DNA of 64,000 nucleotides, taken from NCBI GenBank assembly GCA_028692275.1, contig JAQUXR010000007.1:31228-95227 (forward strand). Direction: 5' to 3'. Of the stretch, positions 25,659 through 34,983 are shown one piece after another. Position 1 is the stretch's first letter, and the number at the start of each line of letters is the position of its first letter. The translations under genes were made by a program, and so were the position numbers. The notes under the pieces were generated by a model, which did not search any database, was not told the DNA's origin, and was given only the letters and a program-made list of their open reading frames with translations. The stretch is from Frisingicoccus sp009929615. Its GTDB lineage: Bacteria > Bacillota > Clostridia > Lachnospirales > Lachnospiraceae.

Positions 25659-26909
25659 ATGACACATGAACGAACTATGAAAAATGGCATCCGGGTCATT
25701 ATGGAAGAAATGCCCCATTACCGTTCGGTTTCGATTGGCATATGGGTTAAAGTGGGCTCCATGTATGAGAAGATTGAAAATAACGGTATGGCCCATGTTA
25801 TTGAACATATGCTTTTTAAGGGTACATCCCGGCGGACAGCGGCAGATATTGCCAATGAGATGACGGCAGTGGGTGGAAATACAGACGCTTTTACCTGTAA
25901 GGACTGTACCTGCTATTACGCAAAAACACTTGATATTTATGCAGAACAGGCGATAGATATACTTGGAGATATGCTGTGTGACTCCTTGTTTGATGAAACA
26001 GAATTAAAAAAGGAAATCGGAGTCATTCTGGAAGAGATAGATATGTATGAAGATTCTCCCGAGGATTTGGTTCATGAGCATCTGCAGATGGAGGCCTGGA
26101 AGAATCATCCTTTAGGATATCTCATATCCGGTCAGAAGAAACAGGTGGCTTCTTTTACAAGAGAACAGGTATTAGAATTCTTTAGACAATATTATGTTGG
26201 AGAGAATATTGTTATTGCTGTTGCCGGACATTTTGAAGAAAATCAGATGTATGACTGGTTATGTACCCATTTTGAACGAATACCAAAGGGAGAAAGGGCT
26301 CTGTTAGGGGCTGCTCCACAGTTTAAGCCCATTTTATGGACGAAGAGTAAGAATATTGAGCAGAATCATATCTGCCTGGCATTTGACTGCTGTACGGTGC
26401 TGAGTGAAGAACGGTATATTATGACTGTAGCTAATAATCTTTTTGGGGGCAATGTAAATTCCCGTTTATTCATGAAGATTAGAGATGAACTTGGCCTGGC
26501 CTATTCGATTTATTCCTATGGAAGTTCCTACGAGCAGGCAGGAATGTTTCAGGTATATGCGGCCATGCAGCCGTCACAGACAGAAGCGGTAATGGAAGCC
26601 GTATTTAAAGAAATTGAACGAATGGCTCTCCATGGTGTTAAGGAAGAAGAATTGAGGATTGCTATACAGCAGATAAAAGCTGAGATGATTCTGGGCTATG
26701 AAAACAGCTATAATCGGATGGGTGCTCAGGGGAAGTCCCTTCTTATCCGAAATAAAGAGGTTCCATTGGAAGAAGATTTAGAAAAGATATGCAGTGTGAG
26801 CTGTGCGGATGTTCAGCAGTTTTTTAAAAAATATTTCAGACGTGAAGATTGTGCCATCGCTGTTGTTGGCGATTTGAATAATATTAAGAACAAGAAATAC
26901 AGGATTTAA
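25659..26909 (+). CDS. M16 family zinc metallopeptidase (processing-peptidase type)
   Basis: A 416-residue M16B peptidase related to mitochondrial processing peptidase and Bacillus MlpA/YmxG. The inverted zinc motif HxxEH is intact: GMAHVIEHMLFKGT with His46, Glu49 and His50, and the third ligand glutamate lies in the ILEEIDMYEDSPEDL stretch. The second half carries the glycine-rich, non-catalytic domain (GGNVNSRLFMKIRDELGLAYSIYS). No signal peptide. It may degrade or process peptides in the cytoplasm. The ribosome binding site TTGAGGT is modest. A DUF1700 gene follows after 11 bases and rlmH after that, so three genes form one unit. Confidence 0.93.
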   Translation: MTHERTMKNGIRVIMEEMPHYRSVSIGIWVKVGSMYEKIENNGMAHVIEHMLFKGTSRRTAADIANEMTAVGGNTDAFTCKDCTCYYAKTLDIYAEQAIDILGDMLCDSLFDETELKKEIGVILEEIDMYEDSPEDLVHEHLQMEAWKNHPLGYLISGQKKQVASFTREQVLEFFRQYYVGENIVIAVAGHFEENQMYDWLCTHFERIPKGERALLGAAPQFKPILWTKSKNIEQNHICLAFDCCTVLSEERYIMTVANNLFGGNVNSRLFMKIRDELGLAYSIYSYGSSYEQAGMFQVYAAMQPSQTEAVMEAVFKEIERMALHGVKEEELRIAIQQIKAEMILGYENSYNRMGAQGKSLLIRNKEVPLEEDLEKICSVSCADVQQFFKKYFRREDCAIAVVGDLNNIKNKKYRI

Positions 26910-26920
26910 AAGGAGGAACT

Positions 26921-27349
26921 ATGACAAAACAGGGATTTTTATTAGAACTTCAGGCTGCCCTGGCGGAAGAATTGTCGGATGCACAGGTCTATGAACAGGT
27001 AAATTATTATAGCAATTATATCGATGAACAGATGGGATTAGGACGCAGTGAGTCTGAGGTTCTTCAAGAGCTTGGAGATGCCCGGCTGATTGCCAGAACG
27101 GTTATCGACGGTATTGAGCAGGACAGTGCAGGCTATACGATTCATACAGGGACAACCTATACCAGTGAAGAGGCTTCTATGGAGCCGGATTGGAAAGTGA
27201 AGATGAAAGCCTACGGATGTCTGGGGTTAGTTCTCATTGTTATTTTTCTTGTAATCGCTTTAGTGACCCGGTTATTTATCTGGATGCTGCCGTCGATTCT
27301 TGTTGTTGCTTTGCTTGTGTGGATATTTAAGCAGTTGAACGGACGTTAG
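26921..27349 (+). CDS. DUF1700 family membrane protein
   Basis: A 142-residue protein. The N-terminal 60 residues (MTKQGFLLELQAAL...LSDAQVYEQVNYYSNYIDEQM...LGDARLIARTVI) match the HAAS/DUF1700 module, a helical cytoplasmic domain often paired with PadR-type regulators. Two hydrophobic segments at about residues 97-134 (GCLGLVLIVIFLVIALV and WMLPSILVVALLVWIF) anchor it. No PadR gene is adjacent here. AAAGGAGG precedes the ATG. Function unknown; possibly a membrane-bound regulator. Confidence 0.8.
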   Translation: MTKQGFLLELQAALAEELSDAQVYEQVNYYSNYIDEQMGLGRSESEVLQELGDARLIARTVIDGIEQDSAGYTIHTGTTYTSEEASMEPDWKVKMKAYGCLGLVLIVIFLVIALVTRLFIWMLPSILVVALLVWIFKQLNGR

Positions 27350-27365
27350 AATACGGGAGAATTGG

Positions 27366-27845
27366 ATGAAAATTACGATTATTTGTGTGGGTAAAGTTAA
27401 AGAAAAGTTTTACAGAATGGCTTTGGATGAATACGCAAAACGCCTGAGCCGTTACTGCAAACTGGAAATTCTCGAACTGGAAGATGAAAAGACACCGGAC
27501 CGGGCCAGTGACCACGAGATGACCCTGATTAAGGACAAAGAGGGCGAACGTATTTTAAAAGCCATTAAGAAAGATGGTACAGTGATTGCCCTTGCCATTG
27601 AAGGCAGAAAACTTTCCTCAGAAGGACTGGCGAAGAAAATTTCTTCTCTGGGTGTGCAGGGCGAAAGCCACATTCAATTTATCATCGGAGGTTCACTGGG
27701 ACTTTCGGAGAATGTACTAAAAACAGCGGATATGCTTTTGAGTTTTTCAGAGATGACCTTTCCCCATCAGCTCATGCGGGTGATACTTTTGGAACAGATT
27801 TACCGAAGTTATCGTATTATACAGGGAGAACCCTATCATAAATAA
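27366..27845 (+). CDS. rlmH: 23S rRNA (pseudouridine-1915-N3)-methyltransferase
   Basis: RlmH methylates pseudouridine 1915 in helix 69 of 23S rRNA using SAM. The 159 residues match the family length and its SPOUT-fold knot: FIIGGSLGLSENVL and LSFSEMTFPHQLMRVILLEQIYRSY, ending IIQGEPYHK. Start MKITIICVGKVKEKFY is typical. Third gene of the M16-DUF1700-rlmH unit, 16 bases downstream of its neighbour. Confidence 0.97.
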   Translation: MKITIICVGKVKEKFYRMALDEYAKRLSRYCKLEILELEDEKTPDRASDHEMTLIKDKEGERILKAIKKDGTVIALAIEGRKLSSEGLAKKISSLGVQGESHIQFIIGGSLGLSENVLKTADMLLSFSEMTFPHQLMRVILLEQIYRSYRIIQGEPYHK

Positions 27846-27853
27846 AAAATACA

Positions 27854-27882
27854 TTGCTAGTCTATCTTATTTAATGTATAAT
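27854..27882 (+). promoter_or_regulatory. carB promoter
   Basis: TTGCTA (27854-27859), 17-bp spacer, TATAAT (27877-27882). The start codon is 44 bases beyond. Confidence 0.75.
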
Positions 27883-27926
27883 ATTTGTAATAATTTACAA
27901 ATTTATACAAATTGGGAGGAAGAAAG

Positions 27927-30900
27927 ATGTCACAGAGAAAAGATATCCACAAAGTGCTTATTATAGGTTCCGGTCCGATTATTATTGGACAGGCATGTGA
28001 ATTTGATTATTCAGGAACACAGGCATGTAAAGCCCTCAGAAAATTAGGTTATGAGATTGTATTAGTCAACTCTAATCCGGCGACCATTATGACGGATCCG
28101 GAGACAGCTGACGTTACTTATATTGAACCGCTTAATGTTGAGCGGATTGAGCAGATTATTGCCAAAGAAAGACCAGATGCCCTTTTGCCGAATCTCGGCG
28201 GCCAGTCGGGTCTTAATTTATGCTCTGAGCTTGCAAAAGCAGGCATTCTTGAGAAATATAAGGTTCAGGTTATCGGTGTTCAGGTGGATGCCATTGAACG
28301 TGGTGAAGACCGTATGGAATTTAAGAAGACTATGAATGAGCTTGGTATTGAGATGGCCCGCAGTGAAGTGGCATATTCCGTTGAAGGAGCTTTGGAAATT
28401 GCAGAAGAATTAGGTTATCCGGTTGTTCTTCGTCCGGCTTATACCATGGGCGGAGCCGGCGGCGGTCTTGTTTACAATGTTGAAGAGTTAAAAACAGTCT
28501 GTGCCAGAGGACTTCAGGCCAGTCTCATTGGTGAGGTTCTCGTTGAGGAATCTATTCTTGGATGGGAAGAGCTGGAATTAGAAGTTGTCCGTGATGCGGA
28601 TAATAACATGATTACGGTATGTTTCATTGAGAATATTGACCCTCTCGGTGTTCACACCGGCGATTCTTTCTGTGCAGCACCGATGCTGACGATTTCTGAA
28701 GAGGTTCAGAAACGTTTACAGGAAAAGTCTTATAAGATTGTAGAATCGATTGAGGTTATCGGTGGAACCAATGTACAGTGGGCTCATGACCCTGAAACGG
28801 ACAGAGATATTATTATTGAAATCAACCCAAGAACCTCCCGTTCCTCTGCATTGGCTTCCAAAGCAACCGGATTCCCAATTGCCCTTGTATCTGCTATGCT
28901 GGCAACGGGTCTTAGGTTAGCAGATATTCCATGTGGCAAGTACGGAACTCTGGATAAATATGTTCCGGATGGCGACTATGTTGTTATTAAATTTGCCCGC
29001 TGGGCCTTTGAAAAGTTTAAAGGTGTGGAAGATAAGCTGGGTACTCAGATGCGTGCTGTTGGCGAAGTTATGAGTATTGGTAAGAACTATAAAGAAGCTT
29101 TCCAGAAAGCCATTCGAAGCCTTGAGATTGGTCGGGCCGGTCTTGGACATGCGGCAGACTTTGATACAAAATCTAAAGAGGAACTTCTTCGCATGCTGAT
29201 GACACCGACCAGTGAACGTCATTTTATTATGTATGAGGCACTGAGAAAAGGTGCCACAGTTGATGAGATTTTCGATATTACAAAAGTCAAACATTATTTC
29301 ATTGAGCAGATGAAAGAACTTGTGGAAGAGGAAGAAGCCTTAGCTGCATCCAAAGGCCAGCTGCCGTCGGATGAAGCTCTGATTTCTGCAAAGAAGAGCG
29401 GATTCTCCGACAAATACCTGAGTCAGATTCTGGAAGTCAGCGAAGATGATATTCGAAATAAACGTCTTGCTATCGGACTGGAGGAACGCTGGGAAGGTGT
29501 TCATGTCAGCGGTACACAGGATAGTGCTTACTACTATTCGACATATATTGGCGAAGATAAGAATCCAATCAGCAGTGGAAAGCCAAAGATTATGATTCTC
29601 GGTGGTGGACCAAACAGAATCGGTCAGGGTATTGAATTCGATTACTGCTGTGTTCATGCATCCCTCGCTTTAAAGAAATTAGGATTTGATACAATCATTG
29701 TAAACTGTAATCCTGAAACAGTTTCTACAGATTATGATACATCAGATAAACTCTATTTTGAACCATTGACTCTGGAAGATGTTCTGAGTATTTATAACAA
29801 AGAAAAACCAGTGGGTGTCATCGCTCAGTTTGGTGGTCAGACACCATTGAATCTTGCCGATGATTTGGAAAGAAACGGTGTAAAGATTCTTGGTACAGCA
29901 CCATCCGTTATTGATTTGGCTGAGGATAGAGACTTGTTCCGTGCAATGATGGAAAAATTAGAGATTCCTATGCCTGAGTCAGGAATGGCTGTTAATGTGG
30001 AAGAAGCATTGGAGATTGCAGAGGGTATTGGATATCCTGTAATGGTTCGTCCTTCATATGTTCTTGGTGGACGTGGTATGGAAGTTGTTTATGATGCTGA
30101 CAGTATGGCAGGTTATATGAAAGCAGCCGTTGGTGTAACACCGGACCGTCCGATTCTTATTGACCGTTTTCTTGGTCATGCGACGGAATGTGAGGCAGAT
30201 GCTATCAGTGATGGTACTCATGCTTTTGTTCCGGCAGTTATGGAACATATTGAACTTGCCGGCGTTCATTCCGGTGATTCAGCCTGCATCATTCCATCCA
30301 AACATCTTTCAGATGAGAATGTTGAGACAATTAAAGAATATACCCGTAAGATTGCAGAAGAGATGCATGTTAAAGGGCTTATGAATATGCAGTACGCCAT
30401 TGAGAATGGAAAAGTTTTTGTTTTAGAGGCCAATCCAAGAGCTTCAAGAACAGTTCCGCTGGTATCTAAGGTATGCAATATCCGTATGGTACCACTGGCT
30501 ATTGATATTGTAACTTCTGAATTGACAGGAAGACCATCACCGGTGCCGGAACTTAAGGAAAAACACATTCCATATTATGGCGTTAAGGAAGCGGTATTCC
30601 CATTTAATATGTTCCAGGAGGTAGACCCGGTACTCGGACCTGAAATGCGTTCCACAGGTGAGGTTCTCGGACTTTCCGAATCCTATGGCGAAGCGTTTTG
30701 TAAGGCCCAGGAAGCAACCCAGACCAAGCTTCCTTTAGGTGGTACAGTGCTTATTACCGTATGTGATAAAGATAAGCCGGAAGTTGTCGAAGTTGCTAAA
30801 GCTTTTAACGAAGCAGGATTTAAAATCATGGCATCAAAACATACCTGTAAACTCATTCAGGAGGCTGGAATTGAAGCTGAGATGGTAAACAAACTTCAGG

Positions 30901-31151
30901 AAGGCCGTCCAAATATTCTTGACTTAATTATGAATGGTAAGATTGATTTAATTATTAATACACCGGTTGGTCAGGAACGAAAAGCAGATGACAGCTATCT
31001 GCGTAAGGCAGCAATCAAGAAGAAAGTACCTTATATGACAACCATGGCTGCAGCTAAGGCAACAGCAAGTGGTATCATAGCTGTTAATAAGCGTGGTAAT
31101 AGCGACGTAATATCCTTACAGGAATTCCATAGTCAGATTAAAGAAAAATAA
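27927..31151 (+). CDS. carB: carbamoyl-phosphate synthase large subunit
   Basis: CarB makes carbamoyl phosphate from ammonia (delivered by CarA), bicarbonate and two ATP, for pyrimidines and arginine. I start at 27927 (MSQRKDIHKVLIIG); a TTG 15 bases earlier lies against the GGGAGGAAG binding site. The 1074 residues show two homologous ATP-grasp halves: IIGSGPIIIGQACEFDYSG in the first and ILGGGPNRIGQGIEFDYCC in the second, each followed by NxNPxTxxTD-type stretches, and a C-terminal allosteric MGS domain. carA is not adjacent, which is unusual but known. Monocistronic, with its own promoter and terminator. Confidence 0.97.
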   Translation: MSQRKDIHKVLIIGSGPIIIGQACEFDYSGTQACKALRKLGYEIVLVNSNPATIMTDPETADVTYIEPLNVERIEQIIAKERPDALLPNLGGQSGLNLCSELAKAGILEKYKVQVIGVQVDAIERGEDRMEFKKTMNELGIEMARSEVAYSVEGALEIAEELGYPVVLRPAYTMGGAGGGLVYNVEELKTVCARGLQASLIGEVLVEESILGWEELELEVVRDADNNMITVCFIENIDPLGVHTGDSFCAAPMLTISEEVQKRLQEKSYKIVESIEVIGGTNVQWAHDPETDRDIIIEINPRTSRSSALASKATGFPIALVSAMLATGLRLADIPCGKYGTLDKYVPDGDYVVIKFARWAFEKFKGVEDKLGTQMRAVGEVMSIGKNYKEAFQKAIRSLEIGRAGLGHAADFDTKSKEELLRMLMTPTSERHFIMYEALRKGATVDEIFDITKVKHYFIEQMKELVEEEEALAASKGQLPSDEALISAKKSGFSDKYLSQILEVSEDDIRNKRLAIGLEERWEGVHVSGTQDSAYYYSTYIGEDKNPISSGKPKIMILGGGPNRIGQGIEFDYCCVHASLALKKLGFDTIIVNCNPETVSTDYDTSDKLYFEPLTLEDVLSIYNKEKPVGVIAQFGGQTPLNLADDLERNGVKILGTAPSVIDLAEDRDLFRAMMEKLEIPMPESGMAVNVEEALEIAEGIGYPVMVRPSYVLGGRGMEVVYDADSMAGYMKAAVGVTPDRPILIDRFLGHATECEADAISDGTHAFVPAVMEHIELAGVHSGDSACIIPSKHLSDENVETIKEYTRKIAEEMHVKGLMNMQYAIENGKVFVLEANPRASRTVPLVSKVCNIRMVPLAIDIVTSELTGRPSPVPELKEKHIPYYGVKEAVFPFNMFQEVDPVLGPEMRSTGEVLGLSESYGEAFCKAQEATQTKLPLGGTVLITVCDKDKPEVVEVAKAFNEAGFKIMASKHTCKLIQEAGIEAEMVNKLQEGRPNILDLIMNGKIDLIINTPVGQERKADDSYLRKAAIKKKVPYMTTMAAAKATASGIIAVNKRGNSDVISLQEFHSQIKEK

Positions 31152-31165
31152 TATATAGTAAACCC

Positions 31166-31210
31166 AAAGGCGGGAATTCATAAATTAATGTGAATTTCTG
31201 CCTTTTTTTC
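31166..31210 (+). terminator. carB terminator
   Basis: AAAGGCGGGAATTCA / TGAATTTCTGCCTTT, 15 bases with two G-U pairs, 10-base loop, then a T run. Confidence 0.85.
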
Positions 31211-31239
31211 TTGGAAGAACAGGAAGAATGAGGTATACT
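31211..31239 (+). promoter_or_regulatory. promoter of the rsmH-like operon
   Basis: TTGGAA (31211-31216), 17-bp spacer, TATACT (31234-31239), directly after the carB terminator. Confidence 0.6.
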
Positions 31240-31275
31240 CTTAGTTATTGATAAAGGAAGTACCAGGAGGAATTC

Positions 31276-32322
31276 ATGGAGAATAACGAAGTTAAACATA
31301 AAAGGCGTCCACGGTATAAGGGAACCCATCCGAGAAATTATCACGAGAAATATAAGGAACTTCACCCGGAAAAGTATGGTGATACGGTTGCAAAGGTTAT
31401 ACAGAAGGGAAGTACGCCGGCAGGAATGCATATTTCCATTTGTGTTCAGGAGATTTTAGATTTCTTTCAGATAAAACCGGGACAGAGAGGCCTGGATGCA
31501 ACCCTTGGTTATGGCGGACATACTTTAGAGATGCTGAAATGTCTGAATCATGAGGGGCATATCTACGGTTTGGATGTGGATCCTATTGAGTCATCAAAGA
31601 CAAAAGAACGGCTGGAAAAACTGGGCTATGGTCCGGATATGCTCACAGTGAAGCTTATCAACTTTGCCAATATTGATGAAGTTGCAGCCGAGGGAGGTCC
31701 CTTTGATTTTGTATTAGCGGATTTAGGTGTTTCATCGATGCAGATTGATAATCCGGAAAGAGGATTTTCTTATAAAGTGGATGGACCTCTGGACCTTCGG
31801 CTGAATCCTGAAAAAGGAATAACAGCTGCTGAGAGATTGGAAGAATCCGACGAAGAAGAGCTTATTGGAATGTTTATGGAAAATGCGGATGAGCCCTATG
31901 CTGAAGAAATTGCAAAGGCCATTGTCCGGGAGATTCGTCATGGACATAAGATTGATACAACAAAAAGGCTGAGGGATGTTATTGAGAATGCACTGTCCTT
32001 TATTCCGGAGGCTGAGCGAAAAGAGGCTGTAAAGAAGTCTTGTCAAAGGACTTTTCAGGCCCTTCGAATTGATGTAAACAGCGAGTTTGAGGTACTCTAT
32101 CAGTTTTTGGAGAAACTGCCACAGGTTTTATCCGATGGCGGGAAAGTCGCTATTTTAACTTTCCATTCAGGAGAAGACCGTCTTGTAAAAAGGTCCTTTA
32201 AAGAATTTTATAAGCAGGGTGTTTATAGAGAAATTTTAAAAGATGTTATTCGACCTTCGGCAGAAGAATGTAATAGAAATCCACGAGCCCGTTCAACGAA
32301 GATGCGATGGGCTATAAAATAA
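31276..32322 (+). CDS. RsmH-family 16S rRNA methyltransferase (possible paralogue)
   Basis: A 348-residue SAM methyltransferase of the RsmH (MraW) family, which methylates N4 of C1402 in 16S rRNA. The core is clear: GLDATLGYGGHTLEML for SAM binding, FVLADLGVSSMQIDNPERGFSY, GPLDLRLNP, FQALRIDVNSEFEVL, and ILTFHSGEDRLVKRSFK near the end. It differs from standard RsmH: there is a basic N-terminal extension of about 45 residues (KHKRRPRYKGTHPRNYHEKY), the usual HxPVLL start is replaced by GMHISICVQEIL, and it is not in a cell-division cluster. It may be a second RsmH-like enzyme with another substrate or the only copy. RBS AGGAGG. The HAD gene follows after 11 bases. Confidence 0.85.
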   Translation: MENNEVKHKRRPRYKGTHPRNYHEKYKELHPEKYGDTVAKVIQKGSTPAGMHISICVQEILDFFQIKPGQRGLDATLGYGGHTLEMLKCLNHEGHIYGLDVDPIESSKTKERLEKLGYGPDMLTVKLINFANIDEVAAEGGPFDFVLADLGVSSMQIDNPERGFSYKVDGPLDLRLNPEKGITAAERLEESDEEELIGMFMENADEPYAEEIAKAIVREIRHGHKIDTTKRLRDVIENALSFIPEAERKEAVKKSCQRTFQALRIDVNSEFEVLYQFLEKLPQVLSDGGKVAILTFHSGEDRLVKRSFKEFYKQGVYREILKDVIRPSAEECNRNPRARSTKMRWAIK

Positions 32323-32333
32323 GGAGTGACAGA

Positions 32334-32999
32334 ATGATTAAGGCATGTATATTTGATTTGGATGGAACATTGGCGGACACTTTAGAATCCATGTCATCAA
32401 CGATGAATAAGGTGATAGAACCTTTTGGTTATGAACCTCTTCCAACAGATAATTTCCGCTATTATGCCGGAGATGGGGCCAAGACTCTGGTTGAGAGAGC
32501 TTTAAAGGATGCAGGAGATAAGGAACTTCAACACTTGGATACTGTCTACAAAGCTTACAGTGAGGTCTTTGACAAAGACTGTACTTATAAAGTCAGAGTA
32601 TTTGATGGTATGCGAGATACTCTTCAAAAACTTAAAGCTCAGGGACTGAAGCTGGCAGTTCTTTCAAACAAACCGCATCCTCAGACGATAAAGGTTATTT
32701 CGAATCTTTTTGGTGAAGGTCTTTTTGACCATGTTCAAGGACAGCAGGAAGGCATTGAGAAAAAACCAGACCCTTCAGGAGCACTGGCTATTGCTAAAGC
32801 CTTTGGTTTAGCTACAGATGAGTGTATGTATATTGGCGACACCAATGTGGATATGAAGACAGGAAACCGGGCGGGAATGTATACGATTGGTGTACTCTGG
32901 GGATTTCGTACAAAAGAAGAATTGTTGGAAAATCATGCTCAGGCACTGGCAGAGCATCCAGAAGATTTGCTCGATTTAGCACTTTATATTGCAAAATGA
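32334..32999 (+). CDS. HAD-family hydrolase, phosphoglycolate phosphatase-like
   Basis: A 221-residue HAD phosphatase. Motif I is FDLDGTLADT (nucleophile Asp), motif II LSNKPH, motif III K with KKPDP, motif IV GDTNVDMKTG. The all-helical cap between motifs I and II is the class seen in Gph and PpaX. The start at 32334 has TAAGGAG overlapping the stop codon of the preceding gene, so translation is coupled. Substrate not determined; phosphoglycolate or a pyrophosphate are candidates. Confidence 0.9.
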   Translation: MIKACIFDLDGTLADTLESMSSTMNKVIEPFGYEPLPTDNFRYYAGDGAKTLVERALKDAGDKELQHLDTVYKAYSEVFDKDCTYKVRVFDGMRDTLQKLKAQGLKLAVLSNKPHPQTIKVISNLFGEGLFDHVQGQQEGIEKKPDPSGALAIAKAFGLATDECMYIGDTNVDMKTGNRAGMYTIGVLWGFRTKEELLENHAQALAEHPEDLLDLALYIAK

Positions 33000-33061
33000 T
33001 TTAAAAGAGTTTAAAATAATAATTATTGTTTTTTCACATACTAGATTTGGAGGCGATAAAG

Positions 33062-34909
33062 ATGTGTGGTATATGTGGCTTCACAGGTAAATTACCAGAT
33101 AGTAAAGAAGTATTGACACGGATGATGGACCGTATTCAGCATAGAGGACCTGACAGTGCTGGTCAGTATATTACAGACAAGGCAGCATGGGGATTTCGAC
33201 GTTTGAGTATTATCGATTTAGATAATGGCTCTCAGCCAATGTTTAATGAAGATAATAGCATTGTTATTGTATTTAATGGAGAGATTTATAATTACCAGAG
33301 CCTTAGAGAAGAATTGATTGCAAAGGGCCATGTGTTTAGTAATCATTCAGACACAGAGGTTTTAGTCCATGGATATGAAGAGTATGGAACAGAACTTCCG
33401 AAACACTGCCGGGGAATGTTTGCATTCATGATTTATGATTCAAATAAAGATATTGCTTTTGGTGCCAGAGATTATTTTGGTATTAAACCTTTTTATTATG
33501 GATTAATTAACGGAAATCTTGTATTTGGTTCTGAGATTAAAAGTATTTTAGAATATCCGGGATATGAGAAGAAAGTGAATACAGAAGCTTTAGAGCAGTA
33601 TCTGACTTTCCAGTATTCCGTTTTACCGGAAACATTTTTTAAAGGCATTTTTAAATTGCCACCTGCACATAGTATTTTGTTTAAGGATGGCGAAGTGACG
33701 ATTGAACGTTACTGGGACCCTAAATATGATATTGATGAGAATGCAGATTTTGATGAACTGGTGGATAAGATAGATGCTCAGATGGAAGAGTCTGTTCAGA
33801 GCCATATGATTAGTGATGTAGAAGTTGGTTCTCTTTTATCCAGTGGTATCGATTCAAGCTATATTGCAACGGTTTCAAAAGCGGATAAAACTTTTACCGT
33901 TGGTTTTGATTATGATAAGTTTAATGAAATATCCTATGCCAAGGATTTATCTGAGAAGATAGGTACTCAGAATTTCAGTAAATTAATTACAGAAGAAGAG
34001 TATTGGAGTGTTCTTCCGGAGATTCAGTATTATATGGACGAGCCTCTGGCAGATGCCTCTTGTGTAGCCCTTTATTTTGTTGATAAAACGGCAGCAGAGC
34101 ATGTTAAGGTTGTTCTTTCAGGCGAAGGTGCTGATGAATTTTTCGGTGGTTATAATATTTATCATGAGCCGGTATCTCTTCATGGATATCAGAAACTTCC
34201 AAAAGGACTTCGACGTCTTATTGGAAAACTGGCTGAGAATGTTATGCCTGAAGGTATGCGTGGACGAAGCTTTTTGATGCGTGGTGCATTGGACGTGGAA
34301 CAGCGTTTTATTGGTAATGCTAAGAGATTCTCTGTAAAAGAGCGTAAAAGGATTCTTAAAAATGCCACACCGGCAAAAGCTCCTTGGAAATTGACAAAAC
34401 CTTTTTATGATAAGGTGAAGGATGTTGACGATACGACAAAGATGCAGTATATCGATATGAACTTCTGGCTTGTGGGAGATATCCTTTTAAAAGCGGATAA
34501 GATGAGTATGCGTCATTCTCTGGAAACCCGTGTTCCATTTTTGGATAAGAGAGTGTATGAATTATCTAAAACAATTCCGACAAAACATAAATTAGCCGGT
34601 GGCACAACCAAATATGCACTCCGTAAAGCAGCTGAACGACATATTCCGGAAGCTACAGCTATGAAGAAGAAACTTGGTTTTCCGGTGCCGATTACATTAT
34701 GGCTGAAAGAGGATAAATATTATAATCAGGTCAAGGAAGCATTTGAAAGCCCTGCTGCCCAGACGTTTTTTAATACGGATGAGCTGGTTAAGATGCTGGA
34801 TGTTCATAAGAGTGGAAAACTTGATAATAGTAAGAAGATTTGGGTCGTTTATATGTTCCTTATGTGGTATGATGTGTATTTTGTACATGAGAACCAGTCT
34901 TTTATCTAG
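33062..34909 (+). CDS. asnB: asparagine synthetase (glutamine-hydrolysing)
   Basis: AsnB makes asparagine from aspartate, ATP and glutamine. I start at 33062 so that the protein begins MCGICGFTG with the required Cys2 nucleophile after removal of Met; GGAGGCG lies upstream. The 615-residue product has the N-terminal glutaminase domain (RGPDSAGQY, RLSIIDL, FNGEIYN) and the synthetase domain with the pyrophosphate loop LLSSGIDSSY near residue 258, and SGEGADEFFGGY. It may belong to the operon above (62-base gap, no clear promoter). Confidence 0.96.
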   Translation: MCGICGFTGKLPDSKEVLTRMMDRIQHRGPDSAGQYITDKAAWGFRRLSIIDLDNGSQPMFNEDNSIVIVFNGEIYNYQSLREELIAKGHVFSNHSDTEVLVHGYEEYGTELPKHCRGMFAFMIYDSNKDIAFGARDYFGIKPFYYGLINGNLVFGSEIKSILEYPGYEKKVNTEALEQYLTFQYSVLPETFFKGIFKLPPAHSILFKDGEVTIERYWDPKYDIDENADFDELVDKIDAQMEESVQSHMISDVEVGSLLSSGIDSSYIATVSKADKTFTVGFDYDKFNEISYAKDLSEKIGTQNFSKLITEEEYWSVLPEIQYYMDEPLADASCVALYFVDKTAAEHVKVVLSGEGADEFFGGYNIYHEPVSLHGYQKLPKGLRRLIGKLAENVMPEGMRGRSFLMRGALDVEQRFIGNAKRFSVKERKRILKNATPAKAPWKLTKPFYDKVKDVDDTTKMQYIDMNFWLVGDILLKADKMSMRHSLETRVPFLDKRVYELSKTIPTKHKLAGGTTKYALRKAAERHIPEATAMKKKLGFPVPITLWLKEDKYYNQVKEAFESPAAQTFFNTDELVKMLDVHKSGKLDNSKKIWVVYMFLMWYDVYFVHENQSFI

Positions 34910-34928
34910 ATGAGCAAATAGATTAAAC

Positions 34929-34961
34929 TTAAACTGCAGCCTGTATCGGGCTGCAGTTTAA
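34929..34961 (+). terminator. hairpin between asnB and thiE
   Basis: Perfect 13-base stem TTAAACTGCAGCC / GGCTGCAGTTTAA with a 7-base loop, but no T run follows (ACGTTATAG). It could be a weak terminator or a structure near the thiE ribosome binding site 7 bases later. Confidence 0.5.
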
Positions 34962-34983
34962 CGTTATAGGGGGATAAGAAATC

